In this document: positions 1 to 12,268 of the stretch, piece by piece | Position numbering within the stretch: the first letter of the stretch is position 1 | How the letters are laid out: every line of letters starts with the position of its first letter | From: Gordius sp. MW1 | Lineage: Eukaryota; Nematomorpha; Gordioida; Gordea; Gordiidae | Assembly (NCBI GenBank): GCA_964036665.1 | Contig: OZ038531.1 | Span: 12,214,168-12,278,167 of the forward strand | Length of the DNA: 64,000 bases | Reading direction: 5' to 3' | Program-made: the position numbers and the translations under genes | Notes under the pieces: generated by a model | What the model saw: the letters and a program-made list of their open reading frames with translations, nothing else | Databases searched by the model: none | What the model was told of the DNA's origin: nothing

Positions 1-122
1 GATGAAAGTTGTCGTTTTCAGACGTGGTTTCTATGATCCCAAGTAAAAATTTTTCAGAATTGAAAAACTATTACTTTGAAATCATGATCGCATAAAGCAG
101 TTTTCAAAAATTAAGCACTCAC

Positions 123-155
123 GTTGCGATACAACAAAAACAAAATAATCGCAAC
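123..155. repeat. Dyad (hairpin-capable) element present in nearly every monomer; first instance
   Basis: Perfect 8-bp inverted repeat: GTTGCGAT at 123-130 and ATCGCAAC at 148-155. In this 351-bp monomer the spacer is 17 nt; in 345-bp monomers it is 11 nt (ACAACAAACTA). The spacer and right flank also contain CAAC and GTTG boxes (GTTG-CGATA-CAAC, and CAAC-AATAAAAC-GTTG), so alternative short hairpins are possible. Both arms are kept in almost all monomers across the window. Exceptions include copies that lost TTG from the left arm (near 6340, 13497, 16519, 19289, 22059, 23803) and single changes near 4269, 31003 and 34104. It could be a protein-binding dyad or simply ancestral sequence; function is not shown. 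Confidence 0.8.
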
Positions 156-3100
156 AATAAAACGTTGTCTTTTGTCAAAATGATAGTTCTCGCAGCTTAA
201 AACCTCTTTTCGGAAGTCAATCGAGGATAATAGGATTCTCAAATTGGCTTACTTTTATATATTTTTTTATGCTCTATCACATAGAATCGAAAAAAATAAA
301 TATTTTTACCTCAAAATTTTTCACATATTTTTCTTTGAACCGTATTCATCCGATGAAAGTTGTCGTTTTCAGACGTGGTTTCTAAGATCCCAAGTAAAAA
401 TTTATCAGAATTGAAAAACTATTACTTTGAAATCATGATCGCATAAAGCAATTTTCAAAAATTAAGCACTCACGTTGCGATACAACAAAAACAAAATAAT
501 CGCAACAATAAAACGTTGTCTTTTGTCAAAATGATAGTTCTCGCAGCTTAAAACCTCTTTTCGGAAGTCAATCGAGGATAATAGGATTCTCAAATTGGCT
601 TACTTTTATATATTTTTTTATGCTCTTTCACATAGAATCGAAAAAAATAAATATTTTTGCCTCAAAATTTTTCACATATTTTTCTTTGAACCGTATTCAT
701 CCGATGAAAGTTGTCGTTTTCAGACGTGGTTTCTATGATCCCAAGTAAAAATTTTTCAGAATTGAAAAACTATTACTTTGAAATCATGATCGCATAAAGC
801 AGTTTTCAAAAATTAAGCACTCACGTTGCGATACAACAAAAACAAAATAATCGCAACAATAAAACGTTGTCTTTTGTCAAAATGATAGTTCTCGCAGCTT
901 AAAACCTCTTTTCAGAAGTCAATCGAGGATAATAGGATTCTCAAATTGGCTTACTTTTATATATTTTTTTATGCTCTTTCACATAGAATCGAAAAAAATA
1001 AATATTTTTGCCTCAAAATTTTTCACATATTTTTCTTTGAACCGTATTCATCCGATGAAAGTTGTAGTTTTCAGACGTGGTTTCTAAGATCCCAAGTAAA
1101 AATTTATCAGAATCTATAAACTATTACTTTGAAATCATGATCGCATAGAGCAGTTTTCAAAAATTAAGCACTCACGTTGCGATACAACAAACAAATCGCA
1201 ACAATAAAACGTTGCCTTTCGTCAAAATGATAGTTCTCGCAGCTTAAAACCTCTTTTCGGAAGTCAATCGAGGATAATAATATTCTCAAATTGGCTTACT
1301 TTTATATATTTTTTCATGCTCTTTCATTTAGAATCGAAAAAAAGGAATATTTTTGCCTCAAAATTTTTCACATATTTTTCTTTGAACCGTATTCATCCGA
1401 TGAAAGTTGTCGTTTTCAGACGTGGTTTCTATGATCCCAAGTAAAAATTTATCAGAATCTAAATACTATTACTTTGAAATCGTGATCGCATAGAGCAGTT
1501 TTCAAAAATTAAGTACTCACGTTGCGATACAACAAACTAATCGCAACAATAAAACGTTGCCTTTTGTCAAAATGATAGTTCTCGCAGCTTAAAACCTCTT
1601 TTCGGAAGTCAATCGAGGATAATATGATTCTCAAATGGGCTTACTTTTATATATTTTTTTATGCTCTTTCACATAGAATCGAAAAAAATAAATATTTTTG
1701 CCTCAAAATTTTTCACATATTTTTCTTTGAACCGTATTCATCCGATGAAAGTTGTCGTTTTCAGACGTGGTTTCTATGATCCCAAGTAAAAATTTATCAG
1801 AATCTAAAAACTATTACTTTGAAATCATGATCGCATAGAGCAGTTTTCAAAAATTAAGCACTCACGTTGCGATACAACAAACTAATCGCAACAATAAAAC
1901 GTTGTCTTTTGTCAAAATGATAGTTCTCGTTAAAACCTCTTTTCGGAAGTCAATCGAGGATAATAGGATTCTCAAATTGGCTTACTTTTATATATTTTTT
2001 CATGCTCTTTCATATAGAATCGAAAAAAATAAATATTTTTACCTCAAAATTTTTCACATGTTTTTCTTTGAACCGTATTCATCCGATGAAAGTTGTCGTT
2101 TTCAGACGTGGTTTCTATGATCCCAAGTAAAAATTTATCAGAATCTAAAAACTATTACTTTGAAATCATGATCGCATAGAGCAGTTTTTAAAAATTAAGC
2201 ACTCACGTTGCGATACAACAAACAAATCGCAACAATAAATCGTTGCCTTTTGTCAAAATGATAGTTCTCGCAGCTTAAAACCTCTTTTCGGAAGTCAATC
2301 GAGGATAATAGGATTCTCAAATTGGCTTACTTTTATATATTTTTTCATGCTCTTTCATATAGAATCGAAAAAAAGGAATATTTTTGCCTCAAAATTTTTC
2401 ACATATTTTTCTTTGAACCGTATTCATCCGATGAAAGTTGTCGTTTTCAGACGTGGTTTCTATGATCCCAAGTAAAAATTTATCAGAATCTAAAAACTAT
2501 TAGTTTGAAATCATGATCGCATAGAGCAGTTTTCAAAAATTAAGCACTCACGTTGCGATACAACAAACAAATCGCAACAATAAATCGTTGCCTTTTGTCA
2601 AAATGATAGTTCTCGCAGCTTAAAACCTCTTTTCGGAAGTCAATCGAGGATAATAGGATTCCCAAATTGGCTTACTTTTATATATTTTTTCATGCTCTTT
2701 CATATAGAATCGAAAAAAAGGAATATTTTTGCCTCAAAATTTTTCACATATTTTTCTTTGAACCGTATTCATCCGATGAAAGTTGTCGTTTTCAGACGTG
2801 GTTTCTATGATCCCAAGTAAAAATTTATCAGAATCTAAAAACTATTACTTTGAAATCATGATCGCATAGAGCAGTTTTCAAAAATTAAGCACTCACGTTG
2901 CGATACAACAAACAAATCGCAACAATAAATCGTTGCCTTTTGTCAAAATGATAGTTCTCGCAGCTTAAAACCTCTTTTCGGAAGTCAATCGAGGATAATA
3001 GGATTCTCAAATTGGCTTACTTTTATATATTTTTTCATGCTCTTTCACATAGCATCGAAAAAAATGAATATTTTTACCTCAAAATTTTTCACATATTTTT

Positions 3101-4119
3101 TTTTCTACCGTATGCATCCGATGAAAGGTGTCGTTTTCAGACCTGGTTTCTATGATCCCAAGTAAAAATTTATCAGAATCTGAAAACTATTACTTTGAAA
3201 TCTAGATCGCATAATCCATTTTTGAAAAATTAAGCACTCACGTTGCGATACAACAAACTAATCGCAACAATAAAACGTTGTCTTTTGTCAAAATGATAGT
3301 TCTCGCAGCTTAAAACCTCTTTTCGGATGTCAATCGAGGATAATAGGATTCTCAAATTGGCTTACTTTTATATATTTTTTCATGCTCTTTCACATAGCAT
3401 CGAAAAAAATGAATATTTTTACCTCAAAATTTTTCACATATTTTTTTTTCTACCGTATGCATCCGATGAAAGGTGTCGTTTTCAGACCTGGTTTCTATGA
3501 TCCCAAGTAAAAATTTATCAGAATCTGAAAACTATTACTTTGAAATCATGATCGCATAATGCATTTTTGAAAAATTAAGCCTCACGTTGCGATACAACAA
3601 ACTAATCGCAATAAAACGTTGTGTTTTGTCAAAATGATAGTTCTCGCAGCTTAAAACCTCTTTGCGGAAGTCAATCGAGGATAATAGGATTCTCAAATTG
3701 GCTTAATTTTATATATTTTTCATGCTCTTTCACATAGAATCGAAAAAAAGGAATATTTTTGCCTCAAAATTTTTCACTATTTTTCTTTGAACCGTATTCA
3801 TCCGATGAAAGTTGTCGTTTTCAGACGTGGTTTCTATGATCCCAAGTAAAAATTTATCAGAATTTAAAAACTATTACTTTGAAATCATGATCGCATAGAG
3901 CAGTCTTCAAAAATTAAGCACTCACGTTGCGAGACAACAAACTAATCGCAACAATAAAACGTTGTCTTTTGTCAAAATGATATTTCTCGCAGCTTAAAAC
4001 CTCTTTTCAGAAGTCAATCGAGGATAATAGGATTCTCAAATTGGCTTACTTTTATATATTTTTTCATGCTCTTTCACATAGAATCGAAAAAAATAAATAT
4101 TTTTACCTCAAAATTTTTC
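155..4119 (+). repeat. Higher-order duplication, copy 1 (offset 6213 bp, 18 monomers)
   Basis: This stretch matches 6368-10332 at a constant offset of 6213 bp, which is 18 monomers of 345 bp. Shared private variants establish it: GCTCTATCAC at 271 and 6484, the AAGCCTCACG deletion at 3577 and 9790, GCAGTCTTC near 3900 and 10113, GCGAGACAAC near 3930 and 10143, and GATATTTCTC in the same monomer. Scattered substitutions (for example GGATTCCCAAA near 2656 against GGATTCTCAAA) show the copies have begun to diverge. After 4119 the left copy contains one extra monomer; similarity resumes at 4461 with 10333 (offset 5872) and runs to about 5110/10982. Confidence 0.88.
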
Positions 4120-6367
4120 ACATATTTTGAACCGTATTCATCCGATGAAAGTTGTCGTTTTCAGACGTGGTTTCTATGATCCCAAGTAAAAATTTATCAG
4201 AATCTAAAAACTATTACTTTGAAATCATAATCGCATAGAGCAGTTTTCAAAAATTAAGCACTCACGTTGTGATACAACAAACTAATCGCAACAATAAAAC
4301 GTTGTCTTTTGTCAAAATGAATAGATCTGGCAGCTTAAAACCTCTTTTCGGAAGTAAATCGAGGATAATAGGATTCTCAAATTGGCTTACTTTTATATAT
4401 TTTTTCATGCTCTTTCACATAGAATCGAAAAAAATAAATATTTTTACCTCAAAATTTTTCTCATATTTTTCTTTCAACCGTATGCATCCGATGAAAGTTG
4501 TCGTTTTCAGACGTGGTTTCGATGATAAAAAGTAAAAATTTATCAGAATCAGAAAACTATTACTTTAAAATCATGATCGCATAGTGCATTTTTGAAAAAT
4601 TAAGCATTCACGTTGCGATACAACAAACTAATCGCAACAATAAAACGTTGTCTTTTGTCAAAATGATAGTTCTCGCAGCTTAAAACCTCTTTTCGGAAGT
4701 AAATCGAGGATAATAGGATTCTCAAATTGGCTTACTTTTATATATTTTTTCATGCTCTTTCACATAGAATCAAAAAAATAAATATTTTTACCTCAAAATT
4801 TTTCACATATTTTTCTTTCAACCGTATGCATCCGATGAAAGTTGTCGTTTTCAGACGTGGTTTCGATGATAAAAAGTAAAAATTTATCAGAATCAGAAAA
4901 CTATTACTTTGAAATCATAATCGCATAGAGCAGTTTTCAAAAATTAAGCACTCACGTTGCGATAAAACAAACTAATCGCAACAATAAAACGTTGTCTTTT
5001 GTCAAAATGATAGTTCTCGCAGCTTAAAACCTCTTTTCGGAAGTAAATCAAGGATAATAGGATTCTCAAATTGGCTTACTTTTATATATTTTTTCATGCT
5101 CTTTCACATAGAATCGAAAAAAATAAATATTTTTACCTCAAAATTTTTCACATATTTTTCTTTCAACCGTATGCATCCGATGAAAGTTGTCGTTTTCAGA
5201 CGTGGTTTCGATGATAAAAAGTAAAAATTTATCAGAATCAGAAAACTATTACTTTAAAATCATGATCGCATAGTGCATTTTTGAAAAATTAAGCACTCAC
5301 GTTGCGATACAACAAACTAATCGCAACAATAAAACGTTGTCTTTTGTCAAAATGATAGTTCTCGCAGCTTAAAACCTCTTTTCGGAAGTAAATCGAGGAT
5401 AATAGGATTCTCAAATTGGCTTACTTTTATATATTTTTTCATGCTCTTTCACATAGAATCGAAAAAAATAAATATTTTTACCTCAAAATTTTTCACATAT
5501 TTTTCTTTGAACCGTATTCATCCGATGAAAGTTGTCGTTTTCAGACGTGGTTTCTATGATCCCAAGTAAAAATATATCAGAATTGAAAAACTATTACTTT
5601 GAAATCATGATCGCATAAAGCAGTTTTCAAAAATTAAGCACTCACGTTGCGATACAACAAAAACAAAATAATCGCAACAATAAAACGTTGTCTTTTGTCA
5701 AAATGATAGTTCTCGCAGCTTAAAACCTCTTTTCGGAAGTCAATCGAGGATAATAGGATTCTCAAATTGGCTTACTTTTATATATTTTTTTATGCTCTTT
5801 CACATAGAATCGAAAAAATAAATATTTTTGCCTCAAAATTTTTCACATATTTTTCTTTGAACCGTATTCATCCGATGAAAGTTGTAGTTTTCAGACGTGG
5901 TTTCTAAGATCCCAAGTAAAAATTTATCAGAATCTAAAAACTATTACTTTGAAATCATGATCGCATAGAGCAGTTTTCAAAAATTAAGCACTCACGTTGC
6001 GATACAACAAACTAATCGCAACAATAATACGTTGTCTTTTGTCAAAATGATAGTTCTCGCAGCTTAAAACCTCTTTTCGGAAGTCAATCGAGGATAATAG
6101 GATTCTCAAATTGGCTTACTTTTATATATTTTTTTATGCTCTTTCACATAGAATCGAAAAAAATAAATATTTTTACCTCAAAATTTTTCACATATTTTTC
6201 TTTGAACCGTACATCCGATGAAAGTTGTCGTTTTCAGACGTGGTTTCTATGATCCCAAGTAAACATTTATCAGAATTGAAAAACTATTACTTTGAAATCA
6301 TGATCGCATCAAGCAGTTTTCAAAAATTAAGCACTCACGCGATACAACAAAAACAAAATAATCGCAC

Positions 6368-9300
6368 CAATAAAACGTTGTCTTTTGTCAAAATGATAGT
6401 TCTCGCAGCTTAAAACCTCTTTTCGGAAGTCAATCGAGGATAATAGGATTCTCAAATTGGCTTACTTTTATATATTTTTTTATGCTCTATCACATAGAAT
6501 CGAAAAAAATAAATATTTTTACCTCAAAATTTTTCACATATTTTTCTTTGAACCGTATTCATCCGATGAAAGTTGTCGTTTTCAGACGTGGTTTCTAAGA
6601 TCCCAAGTAAAAATTTATCAGAATTGAAAAACTATTACTTTGAAATCATGATCGCATAAAGCAGTTTTCAAAAATTAAGCACTCACGTTGCGATACAACA
6701 AAAACAAAATAATCGCAACAATAAAACGTTGTCTTTTGTCAAAATGATAGTTCTCGCAGCTTAAAACCTCTTTTCGGAAGTCAATCGAGGATAATAGGAT
6801 TCTCAAATTGGCTTACTTTTATATATTTTTTTATGCTCTTTCACATAGAATCGAAAAAAATAAATATTTTTGCCTCAAAATTTTTCACATATTTTTCTTT
6901 GAACCGTATTCATCCGATGAAAGTTGTCGTTTTCAGACGTGGTTTCTATGATCCCAAGTAAAAATTTTTCAGAATTGAAAAACTATTACTTTGAAATCAT
7001 GATCGCATAAAGCAGTTTTCAAAAATTAAGCACTCACGTTGCGATACAACAAAAACAAAATAATCGCAACAATAAAACGTTGTCTTTTGTCAAAATGATA
7101 GTTCTCGCAGCTTAAAACCTCTTTTCAGAAGTCAATCGAGGATAATAGGATTCTCAAATTGGCTTACTTTTATATATTTTTTTATGCTCTTTCACATAGA
7201 ATCGAAAAAAATAAATATTTTTGCCTCAAAATTTTTCACATATTTTTCTTTGAACCGTATTCATCCGATGAAAGTTGTAGTTTTCAGACGTGGTTTCTAA
7301 GATCCCAAGTAAAAATTTATCAGAATCTAAAAACTATTACTTTGAAATCATGATCGCATAGAGCAGTTTTCAAAAATTAAGCACTCACGTTGCGATACAA
7401 CAAACAAATCGCAACAATAAAACGTTGCCTTTCGTCAAAATGATAGTTCTCGCAGCTTAAAACCTCTTTTCGGAAGTCAATCGAGGATAATAATATTCTC
7501 AAATTGGCTTACTTTTATATATTTTTTCATGCTCTTTCATTTAGAATCGAAAAAAAGGAATATTTTTGCCTCAAAATTTTTCACATATTTTTCTTTGAAC
7601 CGTATTCATCCGATGAAAGTTGTCGTTTTCAGACGTGATTTCTATGATCCCAAGTAAAAATTTATCAGAATCTAAATACTATTACTTTGAAATCGTGATC
7701 GCATAGAGCAGTTTTCAAAAATTAAGTACTCACGTTGCGATACAACAAACTAATCGCAACAATAAAACGTTGCCTTTTGTCAAAATGATAGTTCTCGCAG
7801 CTTAAAACCTCTTTTCGGAAGTCAATCGAGGATAATAGGATTCTCAAATGGGCTTACTTTTATATATTTTTTTATGCTCTTTCACATAGAATCGAAAAAA
7901 ATAAATATTTTTGCCTCAAAATTTTTCACATATTTTTCTTTGAACCGTATTCATCCGATGAAAGTTGTCGTTTTCAGACGTGGTTTCTATGATCCCAAGT
8001 AAAAATTTATCAGAATCTAAAAACTATTACTTTGAAATCATGATCGCATAGAGCAGTTTTCAAAAATTAAGCACTCACGTTGCGATACAACAAACTAATC
8101 GCAACAATAAAACGTTGTCTTTTGTCAAAATGATAGTTCTCGTTAAAACCTCTTTTCGGAAGTCAATCGAGGATAATAGGATTCTCAAATTGGCTTACTT
8201 TTATATATTTTTTCATGCTCTTTCATATAGAATCGAAAAAAATAAATATTTTTACCTCAAAATTTTTCACATGTTTTTCTTTGAACCGTATTCATCCGAT
8301 GAAAGTTGTCGTTTTCAGACGTGGTTTCTATGATCCCAAGTAAAAATTTATCAGAATCTAAAAACTATTACTTTGAAATCATGATCGCATAGAGCAGTTT
8401 TCAAAAATTAAGCACTCACGTTGCGATACAACAAACAAATCGCAACAATAAATCGTTGCCTTTTGTCAAAATGATAGTTCTCGCAGCTTAAAACCTCTTT
8501 TCGGAAGTCAATCGAGGATAATAGGATTCTCAAATTGGCTTACTTTTATATATTTTTTCATGCTCTTTCATATAGAATCGAAAAAAAGGAATATTTTTGC
8601 CTCAAAATTTTTCACATATTTTTCTTTGAACCGTATTCATCCGATGAAAGTTGTCGTTTTCAGACGTGGTTTCTATGATCCCAAGTAAAAATTTATCAGA
8701 ATCTAAAAACTATTACTTTGAAATCATGATCGCATAGAGCAGTTTTCAAAAATTAAGCACTCACGTTGCGATACAACAAACAAATCGCAACAATAAATCG
8801 TTGCCTTTTGTCAAAATGATAGTTCTCGCAGCTTAAAACCTCTTTTCGGAAGTCAATCGAGGATAATAGGATTCTCAAATTGGCTTACTTTTATATATTT
8901 TTTCATGCTCTTTCATATAGAATCGAAAAAAAGGAATATTTTTGCCTCAAAATTTTTCACATATTTTTCTTTGAACCGTATTCATCCGATGAAAGTTGTC
9001 GTTTTCAGACGTGATTTCTATGATCCCAAGTAAAAATTTATCAGAATCTAAATACTATTACTTTGAAATCGTGATCGCATAGAGCAGTTTTCAAAAATTA
9101 AGTACTCACGTTGCGATACAACAAACTAATCGCAACAATAAAACGTTGCCTTTTGTCAAAATGATAGTTCTCGCAGCTTAAAACCTCTTTTCGGAAGTCA
9201 ATCGAGGATAATAGGATTCTCAAATTGGCTTACTTTTATATATTTTTTCATGCTCTTTCACATAGAATCGAAAAGAATAAATATTTTTACCTCAAAATTT

Positions 9301-10332
9301 TTCACATATTTTTTTTTCTACCGTATGCATCCGATGAAAGGTGTCGTTTTCAGACCTGGTTTCTATGATCCCAAGTAAAAATTTATCAGAATCTGAAAAC
9401 TATTACTTTGAAATCTAGATCGCATAATCCATTTTTGAAAAATTAAGCACTCACGTTGCGATACAACAAACTAATCGCAACAATAAAACGTTGTCTTTTG
9501 TCAAAATGATAGTTCTCGCAGCTTAAAACCTCTTTTCGGATGTCAATCGAGGATAATAGGATTCTCAAATTGGCTTACTTTTATATATTTTTTCATGCTC
9601 TTTCACATAGCATCGAAAAAAATGAATATTTTTACCTCAAAATTTTTCACATATTTTTTTTTCTACCGTATGCATCCGATGAAAGGTGTCGTTTTCAGAC
9701 CTGGTTTCTATGATCCCAAGTAAAAATTTATCAGAATCTGAAAACTATTACTTTGAAATCATGATCGCATAATGCATTTTTGAAAAATTAAGCCTCACGT
9801 TGCGATACAACAAACTAATCGCAATAAAACGTTGTGTTTTGTCAAAATGATAGTTCTCGCAGCTTAAAACCTCTTTGCGGAAGTCAATCGAGGATAATAG
9901 GATTCTCAAATTGGCTTAATTTTATATATTTTTCATGCTCTTTCACATAGAATCGAAAAAAAGGAATATTTTTGCCTCAAAATTTTTCACTATTTTTCTT
10001 TGAACCGTATTCATCCGATGAAAGTTGTCGTTTTCAGACGTGGTTTCTATGATCCCAAGTAAAAATTTATCAGAATTTAAAAACTATTACTTTGAAATCA
10101 TGATCGCATAGAGCAGTCTTCAAAAATTAAGCACTCACGTTGCGAGACAACAAACTAATCGCAACAATAAAACGTTGTCTTTTGTCAAAATGATATTTCT
10201 CGCAGCTTAAAACCTCTTTTCAGAAGTCAATCGAGGATAATAGGATTCTCAAATTGGCTTACTTTTATATATTTTTTCATGCTCTTTCACATAGAATCGA
10301 AAAAAATAAATATTTTTACCTCAAAATTTTTC
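6368..10332 (+). repeat. Higher-order duplication, copy 2 (offset 6213 bp)
   Basis: Partner of 155-4119. Compared with the left copy it lacks one monomer after 10332, so the following match (10333-10982 with 4461-5110) has an offset of 5872. The missing monomer is a whole-unit change, as expected from unequal exchange between tandem repeats. Confidence 0.88.
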
Positions 10333-11323
10333 TCATATTTTTCTTTCAACCGTATGCATCCGATGAAAGTTGTCGTTTTCAGACGTGGTTTCGATGATAA
10401 AAAGTAAAAATTTATCAGAATCAGAAAACTATTACTTTAAAATCATGATCGCATAGTGCATTTTTGAAAAATTAAGCATTCACGTTGCGATACAACAAAC
10501 TAATCGCAACAATAAAACGTTGTCTTTTGTCAAAATGATAGTTCTCGCAGCTTAAAACCTCTTTTCGGAAGTAAATTGAGGATAATAGGATTCTCAAATT
10601 GGCTTACTTTTATATATTTTTTCATGCTCTTTCACATAGAATCAAAAAAATAAATATTTTTACCTCAAAATTTTTCACATATTTTTCTTTCAACCGTATG
10701 CATCCGATGAAAGTTGTCGTTTTCAGACGTGGTTTCGACGATAAAAAGTAAAAATTTATCAGAATCAGAAAACTATTACTTTGAAATCATAATCGCATAG
10801 AGCAGTTTTCAAAAATTAAGCACTCACGTTGCGATAAAACAAACTAATCGCAACAATAAAACGTTGTCTTTTGTCAAAATGATAGTTCTCGCAGCTTAAA
10901 ACCTCTTTTCGGAAGTAAATCGAGGATAATAGGATTCTCAAATTGGCTTACTTTTATATATTTTTTCATGCTCTTTCACATAGAATCGAACAAAATAAAT
11001 ATTTTTACCTCAAAATTTTTCACATATTTTTCTTTCAACCGTATGCATCCGATGAAAGTTGTCGTTTTCAGACGTGGTTTCGATGATAAAATGTAAAAAT
11101 TTATCAGAATCAGAAAACTATTACTTTGAAATCATAATCGCATAGAGCAGTTTTCAAAAATTAAGCACTCACGTTGCGATAAAACAAACTAATCGCAACA
11201 ATAAAACGTTGTCTTTTGTCAAAATGATAGTTCTCGCAGCTTAAAACCTCTTTTCGGAAGTAAATCGAGGATAATAGGATTCTCAAATTGGCTTACTTTT
11301 ATATATTTTTTCATGCTCTTTCA

Positions 11324-11331
11324 CATAGAAT
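11324..11331 (+). repeat. Target-site duplication CATAGAAT, left of transposon copy 1
   Basis: CATAGAAT occurs here and again immediately after the element at 12957-12964. Uninterrupted monomers carry a single CATAGAAT in the context TTTCACATAGAATCGAAAA, so the empty site is visible many times in this window. Eight base pairs is the duplication length known for the P superfamily, and also for hAT elements. Confidence 0.93.
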
Positions 11332-11355
11332 CATAGACTAAATAGACTGCTCATC
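11332..11355 (+). repeat. Left terminal inverted repeat of transposon copy 1
   Basis: 24 bp beginning CATAGACTAAATAG and ending GACTGCTCATC. It matches the reverse complement of 12934-12956 throughout, apart from one extra A in the left copy. The outermost CATAG is the same five bases as the start of the target duplication CATAGAAT. Confidence 0.92.
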
Positions 11356-11382
11356 CCCTTTGTAAAAGTGTTGCCTCGTTTA

Positions 11383-11402
11383 CCGCCATTTTAAAAGGTG
11401 AA
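11383..11402 (+). repeat. Subterminal inverted repeat, left arm (copy 1)
   Basis: 20 bp containing GCCATTTTAAAAGGTG, beginning 51 bp in from the left end. Its exact reverse complement is at 12877-12896, 60 bp from the right end. The core TTTTAAAA is itself palindromic. Drosophila P elements have 11-bp subterminal inverted repeats that act as transposition enhancers; the analogy is inference. Confidence 0.88.
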
Positions 11403-11738
11403 ATGATGAGACTGTTATACTGCTAGAGAATGGTAATCACATATACCCTCTATTAACATATGAAATTTTTTATATATTTTTATGAATCTACGACTGAAAT
11501 TTTTAAATATAATTTTAAAAAACTATTATTTACTAATAATATATCGTTAGTCGTGATTTAAGAATAAAAAGACTAAAAAATTGTCAATAAAAAACACTAA
11601 TTTAATGAAATTAAGTAACTTTAGTTTTAGCGCCACCTATACTTCGTTGAATATTATAATAGACATTCATATATTTTTTTATTTTTAAAATATAACCTAA
11701 TTAATAGAAGATTGTAAATAATCACAGAATAAAATATA
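11403..11738. other. Non-coding 3' side of transposon copy 1
   Basis: About 340 bp of A+T-rich DNA between the left subterminal repeat and the stop codon of the transposase remnant. I see no further transposase similarity and no gene in it. It presumably corresponds to the 3' untranslated and terminal region of the ancestral element. Confidence 0.6.
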
Positions 11739-12219
11739 TTATTGCCCTAAAAATAAAATATTTTTATTAAGTTTGTTACGAATATTTAATTTTAAAGTTT
11801 GATTTAAAATACGCAAATTGTTATGAAATAAAATTTTAAGGTATTTACGTATAATAAGTTTAATTAATATATAAAAATGGGATGACAAATTATCTTGCTC
11901 CAATATATGTTGAGACAAATCATCAAAAAGAGAGGTGCCAATTATTTTAGAAAATTTTTTATTTTTAATAATTACATATACAGGTGATTTGGATTTCAAA
12001 ATAAGATCTTTGATTTTTTCAATGGAACATTTTAAGAACCCTAAAAAATATTATCAACTCATTATAGAATTTACCAGGATTAACATCAAGACAAATGCTC
12101 CACCTTCTTAATGATGATTCTGAAGGGAGGCAAATAATATTCCTAAGGTGCCTATATGCACTTGCTGAATAATAGTGCAATGTGAGGGCTAATTGTTTGA
12201 ATGGTTGGCTAAAGAATTG
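11739..12219 (-). pseudogene. P-type transposase central and C-terminal fragments, frameshifted (copy 1)
   Basis: Two overlapping open segments on the minus strand. The first (12219-12019, 66 codons then TGA) contains LALTLHYYSASAYRHLR, then LRRW and NPGKFY. This resembles the conserved P/THAP9-type stretch with an F-A-L-T-L-H-(F/Y)-Y-S core. The second frame opens upstream of 12019 with LGFLKCSIEKIKDLI and runs to a TAA at 11741-11739. Its end, HFYILIKLIIRKYLKI then IRNKLNKNILFLGQ, resembles the C-terminal tail of THAP-type transposases. A frameshift in the T-rich tract near 12041-12050 separates the frames. The RNase H-like catalytic core and GTP-binding insertion are largely absent, so an internal deletion must be present. 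Family assignment is from recalled motifs, not a database search. Confidence 0.76.
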
Positions 12220-12268
12220 TTAGTGCTCCTTGTCGGTGCAGGTTTCTAAAATTTTATAATTACAATAA

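Larger units (their letters stand above)
1..11331 (+). repeat. 345-bp satellite array, left block (about 33 monomers)
   Basis: Direct head-to-tail repeats, all in one orientation, with GATGAAAG at 1, 352, 703, 1054, 1399, 1744, 2085, 2430, 2775, 3120 and onward. Monomers are 351 bp at 1-1053 and around 5530-7270, where the segment after GTTGCGATACAACAAA has a 6-bp longer A/C-rich stretch, and 345 bp (occasionally 341) elsewhere. Marked subtypes: copies with TACCGTATGCATCCG and GACCTGG at about 3100-3560 and 9310-9780, and copies with GATGATAAAAAG in place of ATGATCCCAAG at about 4460-5290 and 10330-11331. No protein-coding gene is supported; stops are frequent in all frames. The block ends exactly where a transposon interrupts a monomer within its CATAGAATCG segment. 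Confidence 0.97.

Noticed and set aside
123-155. Regular repeats as a CRISPR array
   Set aside because: The repeat unit is ~345 bp and similar along its entire length, with no unique spacers; the spliced THAP transposase shows a eukaryotic context.
4269-4535. Open frames of 62-93 codons on the plus strand, recurring throughout the array
   Set aside because: They sit at the same position in successive satellite monomers, overlap in different frames, have no recognisable domain and change only with monomer variants. Treated as by-products of the repeat, not genes.
4230-4610. GCAGTTTTCAAAAATT against GCATTTTTGAAAAATT as a small inversion (TTTTCAAAAA is the reverse complement of TTTTTGAAAA)
   Set aside because: Direct alignment explains the difference by only two substitutions, G to T and C to G; the inverted appearance comes from the near-palindromic T/A tract.
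11739-11999. The 86-codon minus-strand frame as an independent small gene
   Set aside because: It has no ATG start and continues upstream in frame with other transposase-like residues, so it is the C-terminal fragment of the P-type transposase remnant.
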